This document shows positions 16,370 through 23,490 of a stretch of 32,244 bases of DNA, piece after piece. The number at the start of each line of letters is the position of its first letter. Position 1 is the first letter of the stretch. Source of the DNA: an uncultured Alphaproteobacteria bacterium (GTDB lineage Bacteria > Pseudomonadota > Alphaproteobacteria > RF32 > CAG-239); NCBI GenBank assembly GCA_949282205.1, contig CASDOS010000052.1, forward strand, positions 1-32,244. Reading direction: 5' to 3'. Below the pieces are notes generated by a model. The model made no database searches, was not told where the DNA came from, and worked only from the letters and a program-made list of their open reading frames with translations. The translations under genes and the position numbers were made by a program.

Positions 16370-18730
16370 CTATATCACTTCTCTTCTGCCGACATGATCC
16401 GCCGGAGATACCACTCCCTCTGCTTCCATTCGCTCAATAATCGAAGCCGCTTTATTGTACCCTATCCCTAAACGGCGTTGTATATAACTGGTCGAGGCTT
16501 TTTTATCGTTGCGAACAATTGAAACGGCTTGTTCGTATAAATCATCCTTGCTGTTTCCTGAGGCGCCCATTGCCGTTTTATCAAATAATGAACCGGCATC
16601 TTTTCCTTTCATTTCTAATTCGCCTTCCGTTATTCCTTCAACGTATTCCGGTTGACTTTGAGATTTTAAAAATTCTACAACCGCCTCAACTTCGGCGTCT
16701 TCCACAAAACCAGCATGTATTCGTTGCGGACGCAATCCTGCCGGCATATATAACATATCTCCTTTACCTAATAGTTGCTCGGCGCCTTGTTCTCCTAAAA
16801 TCGTACGGCTGTCAATTTTTGATGTTACTTGGAAACTGATACGCGTCGGAAAGTTGGATTTAATCGTTCCCGTAATAACGTCTACCGATGGACGTTGTGT
16901 GGACATAATTAAGTGAATACCGGCTGCTCGCGCCATTTGCGCCAAACGTTGAATCGCAGCTTCCACTTCTTTACCGGCAACCAACATTAAATCCGCCATT
17001 TCATCAACAACAATCACTATATACGGCAAAGGTTTTGTATCTAATATCTGTTGCTCATATTTCGGCTTTCCTGTTTCCGGATCAAAACCGACTTGTATCG
17101 TGCGCATCGGTTGTTCTCCTTTTTCTCGCAATTCTTTTAACTTTAAATTATATCCGTTAATGTTGCGAACCGATAAACAGGCCATGGCTCGATATCTTTC
17201 TTCCATTTCTCGTACCGCCCATTTTAATCCTATCACCGCTTTGGCTGGATCGGTAATAACCGGTGTTAATAAATGCGGTATACCGTTATACATCGAAAAT
17301 TCCAACATCTTCGGATCTATTAGAATAAATTTACATTCTTCCGGCGTCATCCTGTATAATAACGATAATATCATCGAATTAACCCCTACGGATTTACCTG
17401 ATCCGGTTGTTCCCGCAACCAGTAGGTGCGGCATTTTGGCTAAATCGGCATAAATGTTTTTGCCGCCAATGTCTTTTCCCAGCACAACATTCAATGCATT
17501 CTTACTGTCGATAAAGTTACTGTCTTCCAATAAATCTCTTAACCAGACTATCTCTCTTTTGCTGTTCGGAATCTCTATACCTATCGTATTTGATCCCGGC
17601 ACTACCGCAATACGCACAGATACCGCAGACATTGAACGCGCTATGTCATCCGCCAAACTAATAACTCGAGATGTTTTTGTACCAGGTGCCGGTTCTAACT
17701 CAAATAAAGTTACAACAGGTCCGGGACGTATTTTTACAATCTCGCCATGCACACCGAATTCCTCTAATACGCCTTCTAATGCACGGGCTGTTTCGTTGAG
17801 TTCTTTTTCTGTAACGCTTAAACCTAATTTCTCTTTTGGCTTTTTCAATAAATTTATGTCCGGATATTGATACCCATTATTCTTTTCTATTTTTTTATTT
17901 GTAAAGGATATTACTTCGGCTGATTTTGCTTTTTCCGGTTTCTTTTCCAATTTCTTTATTTCTTTCCCTGCCGCTTTTTCCGTATCCATTTGGGATGTTA
18001 ATGTCGGCTCTTTTCTCTCTTTCACTTTTGGGGTGTCTACTATTTTGTTTGTATCTTTTTCAACCTTTTCGAATAATGACCGAGGATGTATCAATCTATT
18101 TACAAAAGCATATGTTCCTTTGCTTAGCATACAAATTATCTCGGATATTCTTTTGATACCATTTACCCAATGTTTGAAATTTATACCCGCCGCTAAATTA
18201 AATGACATTAATGCAATAATAGACAGCAGACTTAAAGTTAACGCTTCCTCATATCCTTCTAATTTCCAACTGCTAAACATCTTTATCAGTGCTTGGGGTA
18301 ATAGGTGACTGAATTTTCCCAATAAATTTATCTTTTCCAATGAAGTGGCCATGGTCTGATAAAATACCCCAGAAAGAGAAATTATACCCAGTAATATTGC
18401 AAATATCCTGATTTTTACTTCTAAAATCTTCTGCTGCCTTATCAATAAATATCCCCAAACCATTATTGGTATTAGGAAAATGTATATCGCTAAACCATAG
18501 CTGTTTACAATGAAATCTGCGCTGTATGAGCCAAATTTTCCCATAAAATTACTTATTTTCTCCGAATTTGACACATTAAACGATTCATCCGACGGATTGT
18601 AGCCAACCATACTCAGTGCTAAACTGATGCACAATACTATCAATAGTGCTCCTGATAGTACTCCTATGATTTTTTTACATATATTTTTTACATCTATTTT
18701 GTTTTCTTTGTTTTTTGTTCTTCTGGCCAT
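16370..18730 (-). CDS. ftsK: DNA translocase FtsK
   Basis: FtsK is a septum-located motor that pumps chromosomal DNA and activates dimer resolution. The 786-residue protein has four N-terminal membrane helices (about 20-180), a linker of about 90 residues rich in Lys and Glu (about 215-300), and a RecA-like motor with Walker A AGTTGSGKS near residues 440-448. A C-terminal winged-helix gamma domain (about 725-780, with SYIQRRLGIGYNKAA) recognises polar KOPS-type sequences. The linker is short compared with E. coli FtsK. A TTG 13 codons upstream (18769) is in frame, but GAGGAA lies just before the ATG at 18730, which is the better start. It is monocistronic and divergent from fabD. Confidence 0.95.
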   Translation of the reverse strand: MARRTKNKENKIDVKNICKKIIGVLSGALLIVLCISLALSMVGYNPSDESFNVSNSEKISNFMGKFGSYSADFIVNSYGLAIYIFLIPIMVWGYLLIRQQKILEVKIRIFAILLGIISLSGVFYQTMATSLEKINLLGKFSHLLPQALIKMFSSWKLEGYEEALTLSLLSIIALMSFNLAAGINFKHWVNGIKRISEIICMLSKGTYAFVNRLIHPRSLFEKVEKDTNKIVDTPKVKERKEPTLTSQMDTEKAAGKEIKKLEKKPEKAKSAEVISFTNKKIEKNNGYQYPDINLLKKPKEKLGLSVTEKELNETARALEGVLEEFGVHGEIVKIRPGPVVTLFELEPAPGTKTSRVISLADDIARSMSAVSVRIAVVPGSNTIGIEIPNSKREIVWLRDLLEDSNFIDSKNALNVVLGKDIGGKNIYADLAKMPHLLVAGTTGSGKSVGVNSMILSLLYRMTPEECKFILIDPKMLEFSMYNGIPHLLTPVITDPAKAVIGLKWAVREMEERYRAMACLSVRNINGYNLKLKELREKGEQPMRTIQVGFDPETGKPKYEQQILDTKPLPYIVIVVDEMADLMLVAGKEVEAAIQRLAQMARAAGIHLIMSTQRPSVDVITGTIKSNFPTRISFQVTSKIDSRTILGEQGAEQLLGKGDMLYMPAGLRPQRIHAGFVEDAEVEAVVEFLKSQSQPEYVEGITEGELEMKGKDAGSLFDKTAMGASGNSKDDLYEQAVSIVRNDKKASTSYIQRRLGIGYNKAASIIERMEAEGVVSPADHVGRREVI

Positions 18731-18931
18731 CTTTTCCTCATTCCTCAGATAACACCTTTCTTGTTTCAAGATTAATGGCTATTTTTTAATAAAATATTAA
18801 TATTTGTGTTCTTTAGGCAGATATTCTTATTTTTACAGAATAAGCTATGCACACGTTTAGGATTTAAACTTGACTTTCAGGTGTAGTCCTTTAGCTTATT
18901 GGCAGAAAATTGTATTTGGAGATGAACTTAT

Positions 18932-19876
18932 ATGAAATATGCTTTTGTTTTTCCCGGACAAGGTTCTCAATTTGTCGGTATGGGAAAAGAATTGGCAGAA
19001 AACTTTTCTTCTGCCAAAGATGTTTTTGATGAAGTCAATCAGGCTCTCGGGCAAGATTTATATAAAGTTATGATTGATGGACCGGATTCCGAATTGACGT
19101 TGACTACTAATACGCAGCCGGCCTTAATGGCTGTTTCTATGGCTATTGTTAAAGTTTTGGAAAATGATTTCGGTATTAGTCTTAAAGATAAAGCTGCTTA
19201 TGTTGCCGGCCATTCTTTGGGGGAATATTCCGCTGCTTGTGCCGCAGGCGTTTTTTCGCTTTCCGATACTGCCAGATTATTGCGTATTCGCGGAGATGCT
19301 ATGCAACAGGCTGTTCCTGTCGGTGTTGGCGGTATGGCTGCCGTTTTGGGACTTTCTTATAAAGATGTCGGTGCTTTAGTTGATGCTTGTAATGATGAAA
19401 AATATTTTTGCGTTGCCGCTAACGATAATTCAGACGGACAAGTTGTTTTATCCGGACACATTCAAGCTATTGAAAAAGCTGTCGAAATTGCTTCCGAATT
19501 TGGGGCAAAACGTTGCCTGAAATTGCCGGTATCCGCGCCTTTCCATAGCCCTCTTATGCAACCTGCCGCAGAAACTATGGCCAGAGCTTTTATGGAAGTT
19601 CAAGCTGAAAATGCTCAGATTCCAATTGTCGCTAATGTGTTGGCAACACCGGAAACCGAGAAAAAAGAAATTATTAAAAATTTAATTGAACAAGTTACCG
19701 GTACGGTTAGATGGAGAGAAACATTGGCTTTCTTTGATGCTGACGGCGTTACTGATCTTGTTGAAATCGGTGCAGGGAAGGTTCTCTCCGGTCTTGCTAA
19801 GCGGAGTTTGAAAAATATTAACTCTGTTTCCGTTTGTTCCGTTCAAGAAATTGAAGAACTCGCAAAAAATTTATAA
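18932..19876 (+). CDS. fabD: Malonyl-CoA:ACP transacylase
   Basis: FabD moves malonyl groups from CoA to acyl carrier protein, supplying fatty-acid elongation. The 314-residue protein begins with the family block FVFPGQGSQFVGMG. The nucleophile is Ser95 in GHSLGEY (93-99), and the catalytic His205 is in PFHSPLM. Length matches bacterial FabD. GGAG lies about 10 nt upstream of the ATG. It is followed after 24 nt by fabG, so the two form a short operon. acpP and fabF, which usually come next, are absent from the window. A TTGACT hexamer lies in the 200-bp upstream region, but I could not pair it with a convincing -10 box. Confidence 0.96.
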   Translation: MKYAFVFPGQGSQFVGMGKELAENFSSAKDVFDEVNQALGQDLYKVMIDGPDSELTLTTNTQPALMAVSMAIVKVLENDFGISLKDKAAYVAGHSLGEYSAACAAGVFSLSDTARLLRIRGDAMQQAVPVGVGGMAAVLGLSYKDVGALVDACNDEKYFCVAANDNSDGQVVLSGHIQAIEKAVEIASEFGAKRCLKLPVSAPFHSPLMQPAAETMARAFMEVQAENAQIPIVANVLATPETEKKEIIKNLIEQVTGTVRWRETLAFFDADGVTDLVEIGAGKVLSGLAKRSLKNINSVSVCSVQEIEELAKNL

Positions 19877-19900
19877 CTCTCTGCTGAAAGGACATTTGAT

Positions 19901-20638
19901 ATGTTTAATTTAGATGGTAAAATTGCTTTAATTACTGGTGCCGCAGGTGGTCTTGGTGATAAAATTGCTCGTACTTTGCATGCTCAAGGGGCAACTCTTG
20001 CTTTAACCGATATGCGCGCTGAACCAATGGAAAAATTAAAAGCTGAATTAGGCTCTCGCGTTGAATGTTTTGTTGCTAACTTAACAAATTCTGACGATGT
20101 TCATAATTTGGTTAAAAATGTTGAAGAGAAAATGGGGCGTATTGATATTTTAGTAAACAACGCGGGGCTTACTCGTGATAACCTCTTTATGCGTATGAGT
20201 GATGAAGATTGGCAATTGGTTTTAGACGTTAATCTTTCTGCCGGTTTTAAATTGGCTAAAGCAGCTATCCGCGGTATGATGAAGAGAAGATATGGTCGTA
20301 TTATCGGTATCGCTTCCGTTGTCGGTGTTATGGGCAATGCCGGTCAAGCAAACTATTCTGCTTCTAAAGCCGGTATGATTGCGATGAATAAATGTTTGGC
20401 TCAAGAAGTCGGCTCTCGCGGTATTACAGTCAACTCTATTGCTCCCGGATTTATCAGAACTCCAATGACAGATGTTTTGCCTGATGATGTTAAAGCGCAG
20501 TTATTAAGCAAAATTCCAGAAGGAAAACTCGGTGAGGCTCAAGATATTGCTAACGCCGTTGCTTTCTTAGCTTCTGACGAAGCTCAATATATTACAGGTC
20601 AAACCCTACACGTTAATGGCGGTATGGCTATGATTTAA
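19901..20638 (+). CDS. fabG: 3-oxoacyl-[ACP] reductase
   Basis: FabG reduces 3-oxoacyl-ACP with NADPH in fatty-acid elongation. The 245-residue short-chain dehydrogenase has the cofactor motif TGAAGGLG (12-19), NNAG (86-89), and the catalytic tetrad Asn111, Ser139, Tyr152, Lys156. The C-terminal segment GQTLHVNGGMAMI is typical of FabG. AAAGGA precedes the ATG. It is in an operon with fabD and is followed directly by a strong terminator, so the pilin-like gene downstream is transcribed separately. Confidence 0.96.
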   Translation: MFNLDGKIALITGAAGGLGDKIARTLHAQGATLALTDMRAEPMEKLKAELGSRVECFVANLTNSDDVHNLVKNVEEKMGRIDILVNNAGLTRDNLFMRMSDEDWQLVLDVNLSAGFKLAKAAIRGMMKRRYGRIIGIASVVGVMGNAGQANYSASKAGMIAMNKCLAQEVGSRGITVNSIAPGFIRTPMTDVLPDDVKAQLLSKIPEGKLGEAQDIANAVAFLASDEAQYITGQTLHVNGGMAMI

Positions 20639-20658
20639 TTCCTTTCTTAAAAGGATTT

Positions 20659-20690
20659 AAAACACCGATTCTTTCGAGTCGGTGTTTTTT
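20659..20690 (+). terminator. Terminator after fabG
   Basis: aaaacaccga (20659-20668) pairs with tcggtgtttt (20679-20688) and is followed by a T-run. It ends the fabD-fabG operon and isolates the leader RNA that follows. Confidence 0.87.
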
Positions 20691-20706
20691 TGTATAAAAA
20701 TTGAGC

Positions 20707-20735
20707 TTTACTTTATGTTTTTGCTTTGCTATTCT
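20707..20735 (+). promoter_or_regulatory. Possible promoter of the leader RNA and pilin gene
   Basis: TTTACT (20707-20712) is separated by 17 nt from TATTCT (20730-20735). The same -10 hexamer follows a perfect -35 in the promoter at 28055. Transcription would start near 20742, just before a 7-bp hairpin (20743-20759) and the structured domain. Confidence 0.35.
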
Positions 20736-20766
20736 TGTTTTGAATTGAATGTTTCAATTTGGGGTG

Positions 20767-20894
20767 TGGAAACCTCTCACAAAGCGTCTGCGTAAAGACG
20801 AAATTTTGCGTGCCTGAAAGTCCGGTATGACTGGAAGGCGGCAAAATACGCTTATTTTTAGTCAATATGTCGCACTATCTTTGTGTAGTTTCCA
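20767..20894 (+). ncRNA. Structured leader RNA (candidate riboswitch aptamer or regulatory RNA) upstream of the pilin gene
   Basis: A closed, branched RNA fold can be drawn by hand. The closing stem is tggaaac (20767-20773) with gtttcca (20888-20894). After a small internal loop it continues as cacaaag (20778-20784) with ctttgtg (20879-20885). Inside are hairpin A, cgtct (20785-20789) with agacg (20796-20800) and loop GCGTAA, and arm B, attttgc (20803-20809) plus tgcc (20811-20814) with ggcg and gcaaaat (20837-20847). Arm B is capped by agtc (20819-20822) and gact (20829-20832) with loop CGGTAT. The remaining 20848-20878 is single-stranded in this model; its CGC could touch the hairpin A loop. 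I see no open reading frame here and do not recognise a known riboswitch consensus. Confidence 0.65.
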
Positions 20895-20945
20895 ACTTCC
20901 AGTCGCTTTTTAAGCGGCTTTTATTTTTTTTATAACTGGAGGTTT
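20894..20945 (+). promoter_or_regulatory. Expression platform: ribosome-binding-site sequestering stem around the terminator
   Basis: The pilin ribosome binding site GGAGG (20938-20942) lies in actggaggtt (20935-20944), which can pair over ten positions, one of them G-U, with aacttccagt (20894-20903). That strand touches the last base of the closing stem and the first bases of the terminator hairpin. A second stretch, aaacctc (20770-20776), inside the 5' side of the closing stem, is also complementary to gaggttt (20939-20945). The pairings are mutually exclusive in part, as expected of a switch. Confidence 0.55.
20901..20931 (+). terminator. Intrinsic terminator within the pilin leader
   Basis: agtcgctt (20901-20908) pairs with aagcggct (20912-20919), with one G-T pair and a 3-nt loop, followed by tttattttttt. 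It lies 16 bases before the pilin start codon, so transcription must pass or be released here, pointing to attenuation or to a separate small RNA ending at this site. Confidence 0.75.
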
Positions 20946-20947
20946 AT

Positions 20948-21546
20948 ATGAAATTACGCATGCAACAAGGAAAATCCATGTTAGAAATGATTGGGGTTTT
21001 AGCCGTCGTGGGTGTTCTATCTGTCGGCGGTCTCAAAGCCTTTTCTCTGACCATGAGGCAGTATAAAACAAATCAAGCTATTGAAGACTATGCATTTTTT
21101 ATTAACGGGATTTTACAAAACAAAGAACTTATCTTCAAAGCACACGAATACCATATTGGACAACAGTTAGCCTATTTAGGTATTGTTCCAGATAGTTGGA
21201 AAGTAAAAAGCGCTACCTTCTATGATAGAGAAGACGAGAAATTTTTCTTTATGTTCCTTCCTCAATCAATATAGAATATCGCTTAAAAAAGGCTTCCCAA
21301 TCTTCAACTTCAAAAGATGATGTTTTATTTTGTCAGAAACTCTGGACAAACATTCTTCAACCCTACGCCGATGTTTTGTATAAAGTTTACCTTATTATCA
21401 ATGATAAGTCTAATCAATATTGGGGAAATAATTTTTGCGGGAAAAATAAAACTTGTTTATCTTCCTTATCTATTCAACAAATAATTTCCGAGTGCATTCT
21501 TTGTTTTGAGGCTTCTCAGTGTTATTTCAATTTTACTTTTAGATAA
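20948..21546 (+). pseudogene. Type IV pilin-like protein gene with an apparent -1 frameshift
   Basis: The first frame (20948-21274, 108 aa) starts with a prepilin signal MKLRMQQG followed by KSMLE. Cleavage after Gly8 would leave the conserved Glu at mature position 5 and a hydrophobic helix (IGVLAVVGVLSVGG). It stops at 21274. Reading the -1 frame, open from 21229 to a stop at 21544-21546, continues a globular pilin-like domain (NIEYRLKK ... QPYADVLYKVYL) with five cysteines in its last 40 residues. Rejoining within the shared window, most likely at the T5 run at 21242-21246, would give about 199 aa. This fits a one-base deletion; programmed frameshifting or sequencing error are alternatives. 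GGAGG supports the start. No other pilus assembly genes are nearby. Confidence 0.75.
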
Positions 21547-21564
21547 ACCTTATATTTCTTTAAT

Positions 21565-21585
21565 TTATCAACAGCTTTATCCACA
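21565..21585 (+). promoter_or_regulatory. Two DnaA-box-like sites upstream of mraZ
   Basis: TTATCAACA (21565-21573) and the perfect consensus TTATCCACA (21577-21585) lie in direct repeat, 12 bp start to start. They are about 150 bp upstream of the mraZ start. No further boxes or origin-like features were noticed nearby, so if real these are more likely a DnaA regulatory site than an origin. Confidence 0.4.
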
Positions 21586-21609
21586 GCTCGGTTCTTTAGA
21601 ATCGAGCTG
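21584..21609 (+). terminator. Hairpin after the pilin gene, possible terminator
   Basis: cagctcggttc (21584-21594) pairs with gaatcgagctg (21599-21609), with one G-T pair and a TTTA loop: an 11-bp stem. Only an interrupted T-rich stretch (ctttgctgttt) follows, so termination may be weak or need Rho. Confidence 0.5.
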
Positions 21610-21662
21610 CTTTGCTGTTTGGCATAAAAAAAGTTAATTTTTTGATAAAAATCTAAAAATTT

Positions 21663-21696
21663 CCATTGATTCCCATAAAATACCATGTTATACCAT
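21663..21696 (-). promoter_or_regulatory. MraZ operator: four phased repeats upstream of mraZ
   Basis: CCAT occurs at 21663, 21673, 21683 and 21693, exactly 10 bp apart; on the minus strand this reads ATGG. MraZ is known to bind several short direct repeats with TGGG-type cores and 10-bp spacing in front of its own gene. The repeats end 30 bp before the mraZ ATG. A TAAAAT hexamer (21676-21681) inside the array could be a -10 box, so binding would block transcription of the division cluster. Confidence 0.7.
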
Positions 21697-21725
21697 AGGT
21701 AATGTGTACACGAAAGATTCTAACC

Positions 21726-22187
21726 ATGCGCAAAAGTTTTTTATTTTTAGATACAGTTGCCAATAAAGTAGACGCCAAAGGTCGCGTTTCCTTACCGGCA
21801 GATTATCGCGCAATCGTTAAAGAACTCTCAACGGAAATTGTTTGTTACAGAAGTTTAACCGCTCCTTGTATTGAAGGATGTACTGAGGATTTATTAGAAA
21901 AACTTGCCACTGATATTGAAAACAGCACAGATTTCTTTTCCGAAACACAAGATGATTTAACCAATCTTATCTTTGGTGATGCAAAACGTTTTTCTTTTGA
22001 TAGTACCGGACGCATCATGCTTACCGAAAAACTTTTAAAACACGCAGAAATCACCGATACTGCCGTTTTCGTCGGAAAAGGACGTAAATTCCAAATTTGG
22101 AGCGAAGCTAACTGGGAAGCCGAAGAGGCTAGATTAAGAGAAAAAGTTAAACTTAATCGCCCAACGCTTAAAGAGGAGAATAAATAA
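21726..22187 (+). CDS. mraZ: Transcriptional regulator MraZ
   Basis: MraZ is the AbrB-fold DNA-binding protein that heads the division and cell wall (dcw) cluster and represses it. The 153-residue protein has two SpoVT/AbrB-like halves: FLDTVANKVDAKGRVSLPADYR (about 5-26) and FSFDSTGRIMLTEKLLKHA (about 90-108). An in-frame ATG 24 bases upstream (21702) is possible, but the family normally begins only a few residues before the FL..NKVDAKGR block, so 21726 is preferred; neither start has a strong ribosome binding site. The stop overlaps the rsmH start by one base. Four phased operator repeats lie upstream, supporting autoregulation. Confidence 0.93.
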   Translation: MRKSFLFLDTVANKVDAKGRVSLPADYRAIVKELSTEIVCYRSLTAPCIEGCTEDLLEKLATDIENSTDFFSETQDDLTNLIFGDAKRFSFDSTGRIMLTEKLLKHAEITDTAVFVGKGRKFQIWSEANWEAEEARLREKVKLNRPTLKEENK

Positions 22188-23125
22188 TGGTATCCTCAAA
22201 GCACATTCCGGTTATGCTCAATGAAGTGTTAAAAGCCTTAAATCCTCGTGACGGGGAAATATATGTTGACGCAACTTTTGGAAATGGCGGCTATACAGAG
22301 GCTATCTTAAAAAGTGCCAACTGTCGTGTTATTGCTATTGACAGAGATCCTTTCGTTTTGAAGAGAGCTGAAGAATTAAAGTCTGTTTATGGTGAACGTT
22401 TTACATTTGTCAGTGGAACTTTTAGTCAAATTGATAATCTTATACAATCTCTCGTTAACGGTGTTGTTTTTGATATCGGCGTTTCTTCTATGCAATTAGA
22501 TAATCCCGAAAGAGGTTTCTCTTTTTCTAAAGAAGCTCTTCTTGATATGAGAATGTCTCAAGCCGGATTATCTGCCAGAGATATTATCAATTCTATGAAC
22601 GAACATGAATTGGCTGATTTAATCTATAAATATGGTGAAGAAAGAAAATCTCGCCAAATTGCTCATGCGATTGTTTTATATCGTACTCAGAAACCTATTG
22701 AAACAACAACAGAATTAGCTCAGATTATTTATTCTGTTTTGCCTAAAAAAAGAGAGCAGATTGATCCGGCTACCAGAACTTTTCAAGCTATTCGTATTGC
22801 TGTTAATGATGAATTGCAACAACTTAAAGATGGTCTTATGGGCGCTCTTAACATCACTCTCCCTGAAGGACGTGTTGTTGTTGTTGATTTTCACTCCCTT
22901 GAGGATAGAATCGTCAAATCCTTTTTTACGGAAAATTCTGATAAGAAAATTCATGTATCTCGCTATAAAATTGACACTCTTTCTATATCAAGCGAATCTT
23001 CTAAACCTTTTAGTTTTGCCTCTAAGGTTATTTTACCTACCGAGGAAGAATGCACCGTAAACCCTCGCGCACGCTCCGCTAAACTCAGATATGCCATTAA
23101 AAGAAAGGAACAATCCCATGAGTAA
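22187..23125 (+). CDS. rsmH: 16S rRNA m4C1402 methyltransferase RsmH (MraW)
   Basis: RsmH methylates N4 of C1402 in the 16S rRNA decoding centre. The 312-residue protein begins with HIPVMLNEVLKAL, has the SAM-binding block DATFGNGGYTEAIL (about 29-42), the DIGVSSMQLDNPERGFSF block (about 97-114), and the late VVVDFHSLEDRIVKSFF block, all diagnostic of the family. It starts at TAATG on the mraZ stop, and AAGAGGAG inside the mraZ end is its ribosome binding site. The downstream ftsL start lies inside its last codons. Confidence 0.96.
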   Translation: MVSSKHIPVMLNEVLKALNPRDGEIYVDATFGNGGYTEAILKSANCRVIAIDRDPFVLKRAEELKSVYGERFTFVSGTFSQIDNLIQSLVNGVVFDIGVSSMQLDNPERGFSFSKEALLDMRMSQAGLSARDIINSMNEHELADLIYKYGEERKSRQIAHAIVLYRTQKPIETTTELAQIIYSVLPKKREQIDPATRTFQAIRIAVNDELQQLKDGLMGALNITLPEGRVVVVDFHSLEDRIVKSFFTENSDKKIHVSRYKIDTLSISSESSKPFSFASKVILPTEEECTVNPRARSAKLRYAIKRKEQSHE

Positions 23126-23477
23126 TGTAAAAACAGCTATCTCTATTTTGTGGTTTTTATTTACTATTGTTATCGGTTCTTATTACTTTGTTCTGACTAA
23201 TGATGTGCAGAATCTGGAAAAAGAATTGGCTCAGATTAATCGGGATATTGAAAATGATATTCGTGATATTCATATTTTAGAAGCAGATTGGAGTGAATTA
23301 AATAATCCCGAGCGGCTTAAAGTTTTAGCCGGAAAATATATTTCTTTAGATTTTATCAAACCTGAACAAATTATTAACTATTCTGCTTTACCATTAGAGG
23401 GTGAGATATTCGAGAATCCTACAATGTTTGCTAAAAACAACAGAGGATTGCGCTTACTCGCTAATTCTGAACGTTAA
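23118..23477 (+). CDS. ftsL: Cell division protein FtsL
   Basis: FtsL is a small bitopic divisome protein that, with FtsB and FtsQ, activates FtsW-FtsI. The 119-residue product has a short N-terminus, one membrane helix (about 6-26) and a periplasmic coiled coil (about 29-60). The EADWSELNNPERLKVLAGKY block that follows is typical of alphaproteobacterial FtsL. The ATG at 23118 is preferred over an in-frame upstream codon at 23091 because AAGGAA lies directly before it and the protein then starts in the normal way. It overlaps the rsmH end by 8 nt. Identification rests on position plus architecture, since FtsL is poorly conserved in sequence. Confidence 0.88.
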   Translation: MSNVKTAISILWFLFTIVIGSYYFVLTNDVQNLEKELAQINRDIENDIRDIHILEADWSELNNPERLKVLAGKYISLDFIKPEQIINYSALPLEGEIFENPTMFAKNNRGLRLLANSER

Positions 23478-23490
23478 TAATGGTAATATT

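Noticed and set aside
17454..17870. 138-codon open frame antisense to ftsK
   Set aside because: It lies wholly within the conserved motor domain of ftsK on the other strand, with no binding site or recognisable domain.
18731..18769. Upstream TTG start for ftsK
   Set aside because: GAGGAA lies directly before ATG 18730 and no binding site supports the TTG; the extra residues are atypical for FtsK.
18839..18900. Inverted repeat aataagct/agcttatt between ftsK and fabD
   Set aside because: Only 8 AT-rich pairs 46 nt apart; common by chance in sequence of this composition and without supporting elements.
20810..20842. Resemblance to a cobalamin riboswitch core (GTGCCTGAAAGTCCGG)
   Set aside because: The short likeness is not accompanied by the B12 box or the rest of the conserved core, and the pairing pattern differs.
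20785..20850. Hammerhead-like ribozyme core (CGAAA next to a stem) in the pilin leader
   Set aside because: A GAAA follows a hairpin and precedes a stem, but the required CUGAUGA segment is absent.
21565..21609. Replication origin
   Set aside because: Two DnaA-box-like sites and a hairpin are not enough; there is no cluster of boxes, no adjacent AT-rich unwinding region of note, and no origin-associated genes.
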